Assembly (NCBI GenBank): GCA_910591455.2
Contig: OU342821.1
Location: 17,249,787 to 17,313,786 of the forward strand
Source: Pholis gunnellus
Lineage: Eukaryota > Chordata > Actinopteri > Perciformes > Pholidae
Reading direction: 5' to 3'
DNA: 64,000 nucleotides
The notes under the pieces were generated by a model. It saw only the letters and a list, made by a program, of their open reading frames with translations. It made no database searches and was not told the origin of the DNA. The position numbers and the translations under genes are program-made. Positions 1 to 14,500 of this stretch are shown here, piece by piece. Positions within the stretch are counted from its first letter, which is position 1. Each line of letters begins with the position of its first letter.

Positions 1-59
1 GAGGCGTGGAATTACTATAAATCCGGAGGTGATTGTGAATGATACCCAGAAATGAGGAA

Positions 60-108
<49 letters not shown>

Positions 109-2432
109 ACTGTTTGCGCATACAGAGCGCGTGGGTGTTTTCTGCTGCAGCGCCATCGCTGCCATCAGAAAGTCAAAAAAAATCGTCTGCCTCTCCTTGT
201 GTGTTCTGAAGGAGCTGATCTGGATGGGGGGGGGTGCGAAAATGCAGTCGAAGACGACCAAATTCCCACTGCACAGTCTGACTCATGTTTGTCTTTGTTC
301 AGAACGGTGCCTAATGCTAATCTAACCACATGCCCACACGTTTCGCATACACATATGGAGTGAGCGACGGGGCTAAGGGAGGGAAGAGGAAGAGGGAGGA
401 GAGCGTCATGTGGCTGTTTCGCAGTGACTCAGCCCTGTTCACTTTCAGCTAAGAGCCCCCTGAACAGGTAGCAAGAGTAAGCCATCTGCATATCCAACTT
501 CATATGTCAGATCCCACTTACTATGATGACCACAAAGGAACTCATTCCTGATCACGGTGAATGACAAAACAGCTGATTTCTTTTTGTAATGTTTCAAGTG
601 ACGATGGGAATTAAAATGATCCTCCCACAACCTTTGCAGTAGCAGCGCTCCGCTGTCCCATTTTCATACTTCAACGTCTGCTAATTGCACACAGGACGTG
701 GTGTACACTGGTCTTCAAAGCGTAAATCAGCGTACTGTACCCTCAGTAGCGTCTTGCAATTGCCCCCGTCTGGGAAGTTCCCTCCTTATTCAAAGTCCAT
801 ATCCAGGTTTCTAATGCAGGCCTTCTGTTAGAAATCTGTAGCCTCCGAGCTCACACGTTCCGAAAGCTCCCTCCAGAGCCACAGGAGAACCGGCTGAGTA
901 GTACTCCTGAACTTCATGTGTAGGAATTGGCGGAGTGCCCTTTTTAATACTACTTGTTTTCAAGATTTTCCTCGAGCTTTCTCGCCACTGTGCGCAATTT
1001 TGTTTTTTTTTAACGTTCAGCAGCTTGCTCGCAGCTCCTCCGTATCCTCTTGAGTATTGCGCTTGCGAGACGGCACCGTGCATCAACAGCACACTCTGTG
1101 AATACCGACTGCTATCTTATCATTTTGGCGGCGTGAACACACTTTTAAAAAAAAAAAGCTCCTAAATATAGGTACGCAGCGTTGAAGTTGGACAGCTATT
1201 ATTTTTGGGTCACACACCGACGGAGCAGAGACGCTCCCGCGTGAGCAGGAATACACTGACATTAGCGAGTCTTTGTTCCCAAGCCCGCAGAGTTTTACAG
1301 ATGACAGGTGTTGTTCATCAGGATGCTGTGGCTCCTCTGTGATCAGCTGGCAGGCTGTCTGGAAGTCACTCTCTAATTATCCCTCTTCCATTGTTGCCCT
1401 GGGGCGACCTATTCACGCTGTAGGTGGTAATTATACAGGTGTGTTAATGGCCTGACTGGGACTGAGGGAGGTCGTTGAGCGAGTGTGTCTCCTGTCGCCC
1501 TCTTGGCTCTCGAAGGTGTTCGGTCTATTGTTTAGCATGTGAATCCGCCGCTGTGTCGTTTTTCGATTTGGAATAAAAAGCTACACCTGAGCCTGAACGC
1601 TATACCTGGTTCAGCGCTTTTTCCCCGGCACGACGCCGGCCTTCTCCGTCGTCTACTCTCCCATACGTACTCCTTATTCAAAGGCCTTTATTTTTTTCAA
1701 CCTCTTCTTCATTGTGATCTTCTTCCCAGCAGTGAATTCAAAACAAGAAAACAAATATTTGTGTTTTCTTTCCGGGTTTATTTTTTATTTTTTCTCAAAA
1801 CTTGCTACAGCCTGTCGTTTCTGCACCACATCTCAGTCGCTCATATTCTCTCGCTCTTAATGCCAGCCAACAGTTGCCATGGAGACAGCGAGGTGCTTGG
1901 GGGGGGGGGAGTGCGATTGCAGATGTTAGAAGAAGTAAACACACAGACTCAGACAAAGAGAGGAGCGAGAAAACTAATAAAGGGGTGTATCCGTTGAATT
2001 AATTTCCGCAAGCACTGACGTAATTCCTGCTGTGGGAATCGATCTGTAATTACTGCACACACATTAGCTTCCTCCGTTATTATTACATCTGTGCTCTGTG
2101 AGAATCTTTTGTCAAGGTCCTGTACGTGAATGTGTTTTTATGTCTCTTTGCATTCAAGGAACATTCTGTCTTTGACCTCGTCCTCCCTTTTTTTCCCACT
2201 GTGAACGTCACTCTCACTCTGACATGAAGATCTATACTCGTGCATTACGCATTAACTGCACATGAACACGCGAATGTAGGACGTGGAGCGCAAATGTCTG
2301 TGTTAATATGTTCCGTCCTGCTGTTCGAGTTTGAGCTCGACGATTGGCATCTCGGAGACTTCCCTCGCAAAGTGGCAGAGACGCCGTCTTATTGTCTGTC
2401 TCCCCCCCCCCCCCCCTCTCTCTCTCCGTCAG
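1..2432 (+). other. 3' part of an upstream dab2ip intron
   Basis: No coding exon was found. It holds a (GT)23 microsatellite (62-107), short poly-G runs near 230 and 1903, and the C15/CT polypyrimidine tract (2402-2429) serving the acceptor of the 2433 exon. All longer ORFs here are low-complexity or lack splice support. Confidence 0.7.
62..107. repeat. (GT)23 microsatellite
   Basis: Uninterrupted GT dinucleotide run of 46 bp. Two apparent ORFs encoding repeated Cys-Val are artefacts of it. Confidence 0.97.
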
Positions 2433-2551
2433 GGCTTTCTAAGTCGCCGGCTGAAGGGTTCCATAAAACGCACCAAGAGTCAACCCAAGCTGGACCGCAA
2501 CTCCAGCTTCAGGCACATCCTCCCCGGCTTCAGGAGCGTCGACAATGACAG
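2433..2551 (+). CDS. dab2ip: dab2ip coding exon 1 of window: basic N-terminal segment
   Basis: Acceptor AG at 2431-2432 follows a C15 plus CT tract; donor GTGGGT begins at 2552. It enters in phase 0 and encodes 39 codons plus two bases of the next (GFLSRRLKG..., ...[13 protein letters not shown]). This matches the segment of long DAB2IP isoforms that follows the 'RVT' junction. It is rich in Arg and Lys, fitting a membrane-near basic stretch. Compared with human DAB2IP (recalled), the short poly-alanine run after GFRS is missing here. An in-frame ATG at 2331 lies in the intron and is not the start: the exon begins at a clear acceptor, so the true start codon of the long isoform is upstream of the window. 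Confidence 0.93.
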
Positions 2552-5500
2552 GTGGGTGTTTGCTCGTCGCGCCGGGTACTTTTGCGTGCGCTGGATATGT
2601 TCACATGTCTGTTCTATTCTGTGTGCCCTCTCCCTATTCCTGATGGCTGGTTATTCAGGTCACTGTTGACATTTGCGTGTTGTGTTGTCGGTGTATCGTG
2701 AGAGGAAGTGAATCCTGACTCTCCAAGTCTGTCACTTCTAATGCGTCTCGCTCTCTCTCTCCGCCGTGTCGTGCTGGAGCGCGATCATTTTCTCGTGTGG
2801 AGTTGTGGCGTTCGACTCGTGTCGTCGCAAAAAATGGTTGTATGTAAAGTGAAATATGATTCTTTTTGCTCTGCCTCGCCAGAGAAAATGGAGAGACGAG
2901 TAAATACGCAATGTCAACCAAGTCTAAAAGCTGTGCCAACAGAGACGGGGATAGGGAATATCATCACCTCGCCATCTAATAGAGCATGCAGAGTGCGAGT
3001 GCGGCAGCAAAAACAGTAATTGCTTTCCCCTCTGTTAAAAAACACGTCACACATGCTGTGGCTATCTTTTCACAGCCCGAGCAACTGTGATTTGTCATGT
3101 TCTGTATCTACTGCAAGGGGAATTTTCAGCTTTAGAAAATATTTCACGTCAGAACTAGCGACTTCATTTATACATTGGTATCGACTGAGATGTTTTTGCC
3201 TCACTAAAACCAAGCTGCCGTTTCTATCAGTCCCTGCCATCTCTGGCGTCAGAGTCTAAACGCTACAGATCTATGTAAAGCCTTCCGTCCACAGTGCCAC
3301 CCCCCATGCAATGGTGTTTTGCTTCAGGCTGTGATAATTGCCAGTTTCTGACTTCCTCAGGAGTTCAGCCACTTGGCAAACAAGTGCCCCGACCCCGCTG
3401 ACGTCAACAACCGTTCCGGACGGGGCTGTGTTTGTCCTGCGATCGCGCTCCGGATCGTTTGATGGCCTTTCCATGCGTGCACAAGTAACTAGCTATAATT
3501 CCCAGCACCTATGTTTGCCACGTCTGGAAAGCAGCCACGGTGTCCATCTGTGGAGATTAATTAATGGAGGTGCTGCTTTTGAAGAGATGTTCCACAGCTC
3601 TCGGTTTTCGAAAAAACTCTGTGCCGAGCTGCTGCCTCTCTTCGTACTTTTAATGAGGCATTAACATCACTGTCAAACTATCACAAGGGAACACTAGCAA
3701 TTGTTCAGTGTGGAACATGGTGAACTGTTCCCCCGGTGCAGTCGGACAAAATGAGCTCGTATATGTACCCTTCCTTTGTCCCGCTGTTTTCTCATTTTCT
3801 TTCCTACTCCTACTCATTTTGTTATGCCGTCTATTTTTCTAACCTCGCTCCCTTCTATCCATTTCAAACTCATCACTCTCCAATTTCATCCTCGCTGCCC
3901 CCCCCCCCCCCTCCAACCCCCCTTCTCCTTTTCTCTATTTTTCAAACAGTAGTGAGATTTCCTAGCCTATCAGCATTTATGATAAAGCGCCCCGGCGAAG
4001 AAAGCAAATATCGGACAGGAAATTGGAACGTTCAGCAGGTATCTTATCTCACCTGACTTAACACAGAAACACGTGCGCGCGCACACGCCCCATGCATCAC
4101 TCTTGCAAATGCACACATTGACTCCTATATAATGATGGCTCTCTCTAAACATGTCCTCGTGTAGTAGGAGGAGACTGACAGGAGCAGCCCGAGGGCAGAA
4201 AACACACTGCGGAAGAAGGCAGACTTGGGAATTGGCAGAAGAGAGATGATGAGACGGAGGAGAGATGGAGGAGGAGAGATGGAGGGAGGGAATCCTATAG
4301 CCTGGCAAACTCCCTGGTGTGCAGATGTGCAGCCTCGAATGTGAGGGATGCGGCGCGTGCGGGGAACATTTAGTATTCACTGTACATCTCAAACGTCATA
4401 CCACCAGATAATTACCTGCAAATCAGTCATTTATATGAGTTTGATTACTTAACTTAACAGTAATCAAAACGTATATTCTCCCATTACATTTCACAGCCAC
4501 ATATTTGCGTGAAGAGCAGACACACACACACACATTTGCAGAGTGCATGTCAGCTGTGACGACATCGTTAGGCCGTGTTGCCCGAGTCGGTCTCAGGAGA
4601 GCGACCTGCAGATGAGGAGCAGCTGGTCTTCTAAAATGAAATATTGATCGCCGTTAATGAGAGGCTGGACACAGAAGTCTCCTATCGTCGGCTAAAGCAG
4701 AAACACAGCGATGTGTGGACGATCACGACTGCCCTGTGCAAACTCACACACACACACACACCCACGCTAATTACTGGATTAAGGAAGTACATCTATTTAT
4801 ACTGAAGTACACTCTTCAGGATGTCGACAGGCTGTTCTTTGCAGGTTCTTCCCATGTCATGTATCATCCGGACATCGTGACAGAAAGGGTGCACAATTTA
4901 CAGTCCAGGTAATTATTATGGAAGTAACTTCACCTGTACTGATGGAACAGAAGGCACTACAGAAAGAAGGAAGCAATTACAAAACTTTTAGGGAAGCAAT
5001 TTAATATTTATATGTACAGTATATATATATATATACATTTACTTACTTTAGTTTAAATGAATATCACTATTTCTTTAATCATGTTTTTACGCTCTGCCAT
5101 ATGCTGTTTCTAATCAAGCGTCTCCGTGCGATGGTCTGTAATGGTTTCGTGCGCTGACCTGATGCTGCCGTACCCTCCGTGTCACTTGTTGCCCTCTGCA
5201 CGTTTTACTTGTGTCGGAGATGTTCTGACCCGCACTAGCTTCTGCGCCCTCGTCTGATCCACACCGACCTTTCCCGGACTCCGTGGACGCACTGATGAAT
5301 ACCGTAGTGGGTGCAACATGTCGGTTTTTGGATTCTTTGGCAGCAGCTAGAGTGCCTCGGTTGAACCGTCGAGCATATATGAACTTTTCAATAAGCGCTG
5401 GGCAGATATTATTTTTCCAATGAATATTTAAGAAAATATTGAATAACTATTCGTCAGTGCAGCAAGCTAGTCGTATCTACATATATACTGCAATTGATGT

Positions 5501-8500
5501 CGAGGACATCGTTTTAGTCAAAGGCAGTACATGTATGTAAACACGTTGAAGCTACCCCAAATACATATGTATCCTCTACCTGTAGTGCTATCTATCATAC
5601 CAATAATACCAATGTTGAATACACTTATTGTAAGTCGCTTTGGATAAAAGCGTCTGCTAAATGACTGTAATGTAACGTAATCAATCCTCATTGTTTTTGT
5701 GTGAGTTGCCGACGTTTTGGCGATATCGGCCCGAGAGATGTTTACCGTCTCTCCGTGGGAGTAAGTGGCACTCAGGTGGCAGCGATGTCTGTATAAATAA
5801 TGTCCCGGTTACTCATGATAATCCACAGTCCTGCTCACAACAAAGTCTGTGGATGGCTGTGACTTTGTGTCTGTAATTAGATGCGTATCTAATGCGTGCG
5901 TGTGTTTGGGGAGCTGAAGTTCTCAGCACTGTGGGCACCAGTGTGACTCATGTGTTTTTATGGAAACGCTGCGTCTCTAACACAGCAGGGAAGCTTATTT
6001 TTTTGCCGTCACTCACAGACTCTGAATATTAGCAGATGGATAAAATGGCCAAAGCAATTCTTTCCATCCGTTTTTCTCTTCCTGTTTTTTTCTGTCTCCC
6101 CGTCTCAGGCAATCTGCTCAGCTTATGCTTTAATTCTGTTTGCATTGCATACTATACTGTATACTGAGCGACCATATAGATGCATGCTGGGAGAGACTCC
6201 TGAACAAGACACATATAGATAAGTACATAAACATGACTTTGTCTAAACTTGCATCTCTTTTTAGTGACATTTCACAAGTTCACTTGACAATTGAACGGAA
6301 ACACGGCTCGTCTTACCTCAACTCCGATTATCCTGAAACAGTATTTAAATTACTTTACCACTCTTTTTGACTTACGCACCAACAAACTGGCTCCCTACAT
6401 GATGTTCTAAATGCAATTTCAAATCCATATTCACACTGCAAGGAAAACACTGGATAAACTCTATTTGTCAAATGTTATTTCAATGAGTTATTTAAATCAT
6501 CCTTTAGATGAAAATAGCAGGGACATAACAGTTCAAACATACCTACTGTGTGTGGTAAGGTGGACACACGTTTTGCCTGGCTTCTTGAGACGAAAGGAGA
6601 CTTTTCAGATTTAGAAAAACATATTGGGCTTAATATATATATCTTATTTTGAAATGACAGGCATGATGTCACAGTTCCACCGACCATATAAGGTGGTGAA
6701 ACAGTGGTATCAGCACCCGTGTTGTAAGAAGCTTCAGCCCGAAAGCTCTGAACAGGATTCAAGAGCCCTCGATACAAACCCCATTTTTCATAAAGCTGCA
6801 CCAATGGGGTGCCGCGGTAATTGTTGCAGGTGGGGGTGTTGGGAGCGTGTCTGTGAGAACACAGCAGCACAGTGAGGGAGTGAGAGACACATCCATCCAT
6901 AAATCCAATAAAGTGATGCCATTTAGAGTTATTAAATTCTGTAAACATTCCCCAGGTGGTTCCACTGTAATATCCAACCTTTTCTATTGCTCCCTCCCTT
7001 CTTCCTCTCCCCATCTCCCTCCACATCTCACTCACTTACTTACTGACATTCACTTTTTTTGCTCTGCCAGCATCGTCTGTTAACCCTTCATGTTATGAGC
7101 CTCTGTTCACATTTCACATCCCCCCCCCCCCCCACCCCCGGCTCATGTGTTAATTTATTCCGTCTCCCGTGTCCATTCCTGCTTCGCTATCATTTGTCAC
7201 TTTGTTCCCGTCTTATTTGCTCCGTTCATGCTAATAGCTGCGTTCGGAACCGCGGCTCGCTGGTGGATTTCCGCTCCATTAAACCCAATCCAGCGCTCAC
7301 AGACTTGTCCCCGGATCCTCCTCTCTCCTCTCTCCTCTCTCTCTCTCTCTACCCTCTCGTCCTCATTTCGTGCCACTGCACCAACATTCCCCTCTCCTCG
7401 CCTCTCCTCTTGTTCATATTTGTCATAATTTGCATACTCCCCACCCTGTTGTCTCTCCTCATTGTAGGGGAAATGTCTCCTTTACCAGCTCGTCATCCTC
7501 CTCCTTCCCTCCAGTCATTCCATCAATCCCACTTCCCTGTGGCTGAAGGCCACATGCTTGTTGATCTCATGTGCACACACCTGGCAACACATAATCATGC
7601 ACACACACACACACACACACACACACTGTCTCCTTTTCTTACAGTCAGATAAGTGATCCATCTTATCAAGTCATCCTGGCATCAGCGTATTCATTCATTC
7701 AGTGATTCCTCATTCACTGCACGGTTCTTCTCAAATGTTGATTCAGTTTTTATTGGGGGTGATTACTGGCGTGCACACACAGTAAGGATGTGGGCGTGGA
7801 CACTGTCCATTGAAGTAATGCTCCAAGTAGCGACAACAATCAAATGCCCGGTTACAGATTTTATATTTTTTTTTGCGCCAATAAGAAGAAAAACAACAGC
7901 AGTGGTTTCATTCTGTTCATTGCAGCAGTATAATTAGGCAGAGGAAGACTGCATCCTTCTCTCTCTGGCATCCTTCCCCTCTCGCCATCTCATTTGCAAT
8001 GCATCAGCATGATTCGGCGTAGATGAAACGGAGCTCTCAGGGTAATAATGTGTTGTACAGAGCAGGTTTCACCTACCACTGTGCATTATTATGCTCCATC
8101 CCCATGCAGACCAGGAGAGCAAAAGCGTCTAAAAGCACAATGGCTTTAATTCGGTGATGATTTTCAAGGCTTCAAGGCATTAGCCCTCTCTGTCCGAGAT
8201 TGTAACGAGGACATTATTAATTCAAGAGTAATGCGTAGTTGTTTAGGTGCTTAGACAGAGGTGGGTGTGTTGAAAAGGTTAATTTGTCCTGCTTTCATAA
8301 ACAGAGGGCTCGTCATTTGCAACAAGGACGGAGATGGCTATTCAGTTTTGAAGTTCCAGCACCCCGGCTTAGTGAGTGATCATTATTTTTTTGTTCCAAT
8401 GTTCCGCCAGATTCAGGCAAAAGAACTTTTATAGATTTTGAAGGTTATATCGTCTGTTACTTAGAGTCCCCGAAGTAGCTTAAGTACATGAACTAAGATA

Positions 8501-11500
8501 AGCTCCTCTGAATGAGACGGGTTTCTCTTACTGCTGTCCAAACACTCTCACAGACAGAGAACACCAGCACCGAATTACTGAATCTGTTTTGTTGTTCACA
8601 TGAAAATGTCCGCACAAGCATCTGAGTATGTTGTTTTTCTTTTTAATTACACTCCCAGAACAAAACTGAGTGTATTCGTTCCATGAAAAAAGATTGAATT
8701 CAGTGACTTAAAAGCTGACACCTTCAGTCAGTCTCATTTGTAGAATGAACACATTAAGTGACGCACAAATCGTGCCCTCCAACAGATACACTGATCTTTT
8801 CAGATTCAGCTTTACACCTTTTAAGTGCAGTCCCTGAAACAAGAAGAAAGCTTCGCAGATTGAAGGATCCATTATGATGTGCTAATGTATAATTAGATTT
8901 CGAATGGCCTTGGTTCGTTCTGTTTCTCAGCTCGGCGCGGTTTTGAAAACCTTTTGCTTGTTACGTACTTCCTTTCTCTCATCGCTGTAGCAAATCGGCA
9001 GAATGTGCGTGATTTACATTACACCAAATTACATTCAATGTATTCCAGGGTGCTGTGCTATATATTGCTTCTGTGATCACTTTTACTTTCTCCATAGTTT
9101 GGAGCAGCATCATCGCCACAGCAATCCTAATGGTGTTGACACCTGCCCAGCTGGTAGGTTTCGGTGGCTGGGTTGATGTTTAACCCTGCTGGGCCTTCTG
9201 TGAGCCCGGGCGAGCGTGGCCAAGGGTCTCCTCTCTTTCATTCTCTCCCCGGGTAATGAGCTGTAATGGATAGGGCCTTGGGCGTGACAGGAATACAGAG
9301 GGCCCCATCAAAAGCGGCTCCCTGCGCATCCCTTTAAAGGACTGCTCAGTACGCATGCAAACACTCATTTACTCATTCATGGCTTCTTTAATCTACCCCC
9401 GGTTACACAGGCTCACCAGTTATTTGTCATGGATTCGTATTATGAATATATTTTTTTGGCCTTTTTGAAGCATCATTGTCAGTGTTTACATTTAAGGAAT
9501 GCATGTTTTTACTTCAATATGACTCACGGAATAGAGGAAGAGTGTATGGTAAGAGAGTAAAGAGTCACACAGCGGTGTTTTTCACCAGCTCGATAATGTA
9601 TTTGGGGTCATATGCTTGACGGGGCGCTCTGTCCTATCCAAACCTAGAGAGGTTTCTCTCGAGCAGGATTGAATACAGGAGCTACCTATAACATTTAAAT
9701 GTAAAAAAAAAATAATAATAATATTGAGTGTTAACACACACATGCGTGCGTAAAAGAGGTCAGTGACTGTCCAGATGGTACTCGGAGCCACTAAATTACC
9801 GTAGCGAGGACTCTAGATGTGTTTTCACCATTTTCACTTCACTAACAGGCCTCTTTACCACTCACTCATTGGTAGTGTGTGTGTGTGTGTGTGTGTGTCT
9901 GTGCGTGTGTAATTTTTGTGACGTGAGTCCGCTGGGGTTTTTATTCTGCCGTTGACCAATCAAAGCCGATTCTACCCGTGTGCATGTGACACACTGAGGT
10001 ATACATTTCACTGCACTTTCATTTATCCAACCTGACTGGCAAGGAGAGGAAGTGTAAAATATAAACAAGCTTCAGTTTCACCATTGAGTTCACCATTAAC
10101 TGGTAATGAACCATAATCCCTTGGGCAATATTCATGTGAACAAAAAAGAAGCTCCAGGAAATGTTAACTAAGACTTCGTTGTTTTTGTTTCTTCTATTCT
10201 ATATTACAGCGGCGGCCTATAGGAGACGTATAGTTTCACTCGTACTCTGGTCTGAGTGTTGACAACCAGGTAGTGTGATGAGACGCGCGTGTGGTAACAC
10301 GTGATAGGAGGAGCCCGAGAAAGGCGAAATATGCGCTGCATCCTAAGTTCCTGAATGTTTTTAATTAAACTGCCGGTGACCATCTGCCTGTCCAGTATGC
10401 TTAGATCATTTGCAGAAAGCAACATCTTTTCAAGTTTCTGCAGACTGATCAGCATCGCTCTCACTTCTGTTGCTGTTTGTGATACAAGCCAGCAGGGATT
10501 TGTCAAGCTGGCCTTCCGTCCAAATGTTGATTGGTCCTTCTGACTTTGCATGGACTGATTCACATCACAGCTGGCAACTAAACTGTGTCCAGTTCACTCA
10601 TTCACTGCTCCCTCCATCAGTAGTTTATTCCACAGTGAGCTATAAATGTAAAAGTTTGAACACGAATAAGTGTCATCATTGCCAGAGTGTTGCCGGACTG
10701 TCGCATCCATAAAATGTTTTGCATTGCATTGTGGGATTGCTAGCAGAAAGTAGTGAATTTGTGAGGGCATAATATAATACAATAGTGTGATGGGTGGTGC
10801 GTTATATAATAAATCAAGGTGATTGCAGACAAGCAAGTCAAATGTGGGTGCAAACTGGCTTGCAGAGATAAAGGAATCACCTGATCACCTGTCAGACTGT
10901 ATCGGCTCATACAAGGCAGCACACAACCTTTGTCACGAGACTAACTTATCCGTCTCTAAATTGTTACACTCTGTTGGAATGACCTTGTTTTATTTTGTCA
11001 CTAATGCTGCATCCCTGGAACCCTTCAAGGCGTATAACCCATGTCGACCCCCCCCCACTGTCTTATGACCTGCGTTCTTACCTCAACCTATCTTGTATAT
11101 TTTTAACTTCATTAATGTGCACTTCACTGCCATTATTTATATTTCTATGTGTTATACGTCTTTAACACTGTAAGTAACTGAATTGATAGAAAAGGAAGCA
11201 CAAGCGCGCTTAATTTCCGCTAAATGTCATTATTTAGTATGGCTGTCAGTGTCGCAGACTCGGCAACGTTCTCAATAGATTTAGTGACTTGTGGAGCTAG
11301 TGCCGCTAGCTACTTTCATTGGAAAAGAGCTGGCTATTTCTGATGGTTTATCCACTACTAACGACCCAATCTTTAACTTCTTGTCCGCGTTGACGCGGCT
11401 CTCTATAGTAGATAAACATTTAATAACGTGGTTGCTGTAATTTATCATTCTTTTTGGTGAATAGCCGTATGTATGCTCTGTTAATGAAATAGTATTTCTG

Positions 11501-14500
11501 GCAAATATTTATCTCGTGTAGCTCGAACTGAATCGAGCTGAAGAAGAGAAACGAGAGACTGGCAGATGTGGCGTAACAGCAGCACAGCGCCGCTGCTGCG
11601 GTCTGACCTAGTTAGAAACAAACATTTAAGATCCAAGGTGCCGAGCTGCCTGTTTACCTCTCCGACTCCTCCGTTTTGCCCGAGGATGGGCTGCCACTAA
11701 TGCCAAAAGGAACATTACATTCCACAGGATGCTCTCCTGCCGTTCCCATTTACGCCGACAAAACAATCATTGTGAAATAGCATTTTTTTTGCAACACACT
11801 GGAATCCGTCAGAATCTATTTGACTGATTGCTGGAGTCTAGACTCCCACTGTTGCACTCTTTACTGATGGCTGTCATTGCACTGCATTGCATGCTCACCA
11901 CACAGAGCGTTGTAAATACAGGGACATGCACTGGAGTGAAGGAGAGTTGAGACGGAGCTCGACGGACCTCAGTATCCCTTTTATAAAAAAAGCGCTATGA
12001 GTGTATTCGTTGAGTGCTGTCATTGTTAGCTGGATTATGTCTGGGTCAGACGTTCAGCTTTTCATTTTGCATTTACAAACCCTCTCGAATAGCTCGCTGC
12101 ACTCAGACTGCACTCGTGTCCCTTCTATCAGAAAACACAGCGTGCTTTTACGCATGATACATTCACAGAGCTTTGAGCACGTCGTTGTTTATGTATTTCA
12201 TGCACTTTACATCACTGCGCAGCTTATGCAAAGAATGCTTTTATATTAATAATTTCACTTGTGCAGATGTAGAGTCGTGTGTTGTTTAGACTGGCTTTAA
12301 TTTAGTCATTTTACCTTCAAAGATGTTGGAAAATACAAGTGATGTTCAGTGATTAGAAGGCTTCAACATTTTCATAAGACTGCAATGTTTATTTCTGATT
12401 TGAGGGCAGCTTTGCGATGATGCACCCAACACGTAGATAACAAATAGATAGACTAGATAAAAGAATGAACTGCAAATATGAAATACTTATTTTTGGGCTG
12501 CATTCCATGCTGATACAACCTGCTAATGCATTATGAGCAACAGCTATTTTGAGCTAGCCTGTCTGTGTTTTGCAGGACAGGTTTGTATCTATAATATGAT
12601 AATTATCTGTTCAGGTAAGGAGTAAACTAAACAAAGAAAAAGCTTTTATAATAATGCAATAGAATTTGCAATCAAAATGGACCATGTTGTTTTATCACCC
12701 CCCAGTCATTGCAGAGCAATTGCACTGGATTGCACTGGACATTGCTCTCACAGTAAGAATAGATAATTAATCTTATCATGCTGAGATTGAAGTAATGTCG
12801 GCGGTTAGGTCAGTGCAAACGCTGTTGGGTAGAATTATATCAAAGACATCTTCTGAGACAGGTTTTAATGAACCTGTAATGTATGATGCTGTATTCATCA
12901 AATTCTTACTGTGTACATATATTCAGTGTTTTAGACAATAGTTCCTTATACAACAGTTCGTATGATATCTTACAAAAAGTAACTTCTCATTTTCCGTGCG
13001 TTTTACTTGGGAAGTCCAGCAACACGTGTCAATTTGCTGTCATTAAATTACAATTTAACAACAATTACTCGGGTAGGTTTAGGAAAAGATGTTGATTTGG
13101 ATTAAAATAACCTTTAAAAGTGGCGTTACTTCTGTCACAAATCAATGTTGACTTCTTTATACTTCCTGGTACATAATTACATGGATTACATACAAATTGA
13201 CTTTGTTGGATATCTACTAATTAAGGCGCACTCATTTTAGGTAGGTATAGCTACAAACGTTGTATAAGAACGGCCTGTTTTAGGCTCATAAAATGGGAAC
13301 GTAAACCTTACAGATTCTGACTTGAATAGAGTGAAGTCACTAGAAATGGTTTAAGGCAAAACTATTTTGTCAGTTTCAGGAGGAAACAGGTGGCCAGCAG
13401 AAAGCTACTGAAATACTTTCCATGATTTGCTCATTATAAACCTAACAATGAGCATGTGACCTCTTGTTAAGCATGGGAGTGAACTCAGAGCTCACCCCTC
13501 CTCCACACCCCATTGTGTGATCCTTTTGGTTTACACTCGCACAAGTGTGTGTGTGTGTTTGTGTCATGTGTCCGGGAGAGTAAGGGCCTAAGGGTGATGT
13601 CATGTTGGATGACATCACTGCAGACGTGCAGGGAGTGCAGATTGGTGGCCGTGGCTCTTCTGAAACGGCTCTCCACAGCTGCCCTGCCCTTATCGGTGCG
13701 TCCCCCCCGGGCCCTTCACCCCCTCGTGCCAGCTCTGTCAGGCTGTAAGCTCTAGAAATAGCCTCCAACTATCCCCATATCTCCTCTGCCAGTCTACCAA
13801 TCCCGGCTCAAATTGAGCATGGCAAAACCCTCCCACACACACATTCCGGTCTCACCACCACCAAACCCGTTGGCTGGCCCCATCAGCCAAGTCACTTTGC
13901 CAAAGCTGAGCTCCAGCCTCGTATGTACGCTGTTTTTTTTTGTTTTGTTTTGTTTTTCTTTCTGAGCCCCAGCACGAGTCCTTGTCTCCCAGCTGAACCG
14001 AGTCCATGCTCAGGGCACATACACCCCCCCCTCAGTCCCAGGCGGAGGTGGCGACGGCAGCAGCAGCAGCAGTAGTGGCTGACAGGGAAAGCAGCACACC
14101 TCGCACAACAGTTGACAGGACAAAGAGCACACACACTCCCACTGGAGCAACACAAGAGGGGGGGGGGGGGGAGGGCCAGGCTAGGCTGCGCCACACACAC
14201 AAACATGTAATCCCCCACACACACACACACACACACACCCTCGCACAACATATGCAGGCTCCTCCCTGCGCAAGGAGACAGAGATGGGAGGTGCAGTCAA
14301 TCACTGATAGTGAAAGGGAGTGGGATAAGCTGGAGTTTCTGTGAGGGGGGGAGAGAGACAGCAGAGGAGAAAAGGGAACCAATCTTCATCATTCCTAAAT
14401 CCGAGTCGAGTGTCGGGGAACCCTTAAATTCATTCATGCCGAATGAAAGAAAACGGAGAGGAGAGAGTGTGTCCCATTCCAGAGACAACACAGGAAGTAG

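Larger units (their letters stand above)
2552..14299 (+). other. First part of the 27.9-kb dab2ip intron
   Basis: No exon is recognised. It contains C14 tracts (3898-3911, 7120-7133), (CA)n runs (4745-4760, 7600-7626, 14216-14238), (GT)12 (9875-9898), a teleost dispersed repeat (5617-5681), a perfect CRE-type TGACGTCA at 3399-3406, and a minus-strand ORF of unknown origin at 10204-10563. The rest is AT-moderate single-copy-looking sequence. Confidence 0.65.

Noticed and set aside
52..363. Cys-Val and Val-Cys repeat ORFs at the window start
   Set aside because: They are translations of the (GT)23 microsatellite and have no splice or homology support.
2331..2432. In-frame ATG upstream of the 2433 exon as the gene start
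   Set aside because: The reading passes through the polypyrimidine tract and acceptor, and known long isoforms carry more N-terminal sequence at this junction.
6475..7035. 186-codon minus-strand ORF
   Set aside because: The composition looks random, no family is recognisable, and there are no splice signals or repeat match.
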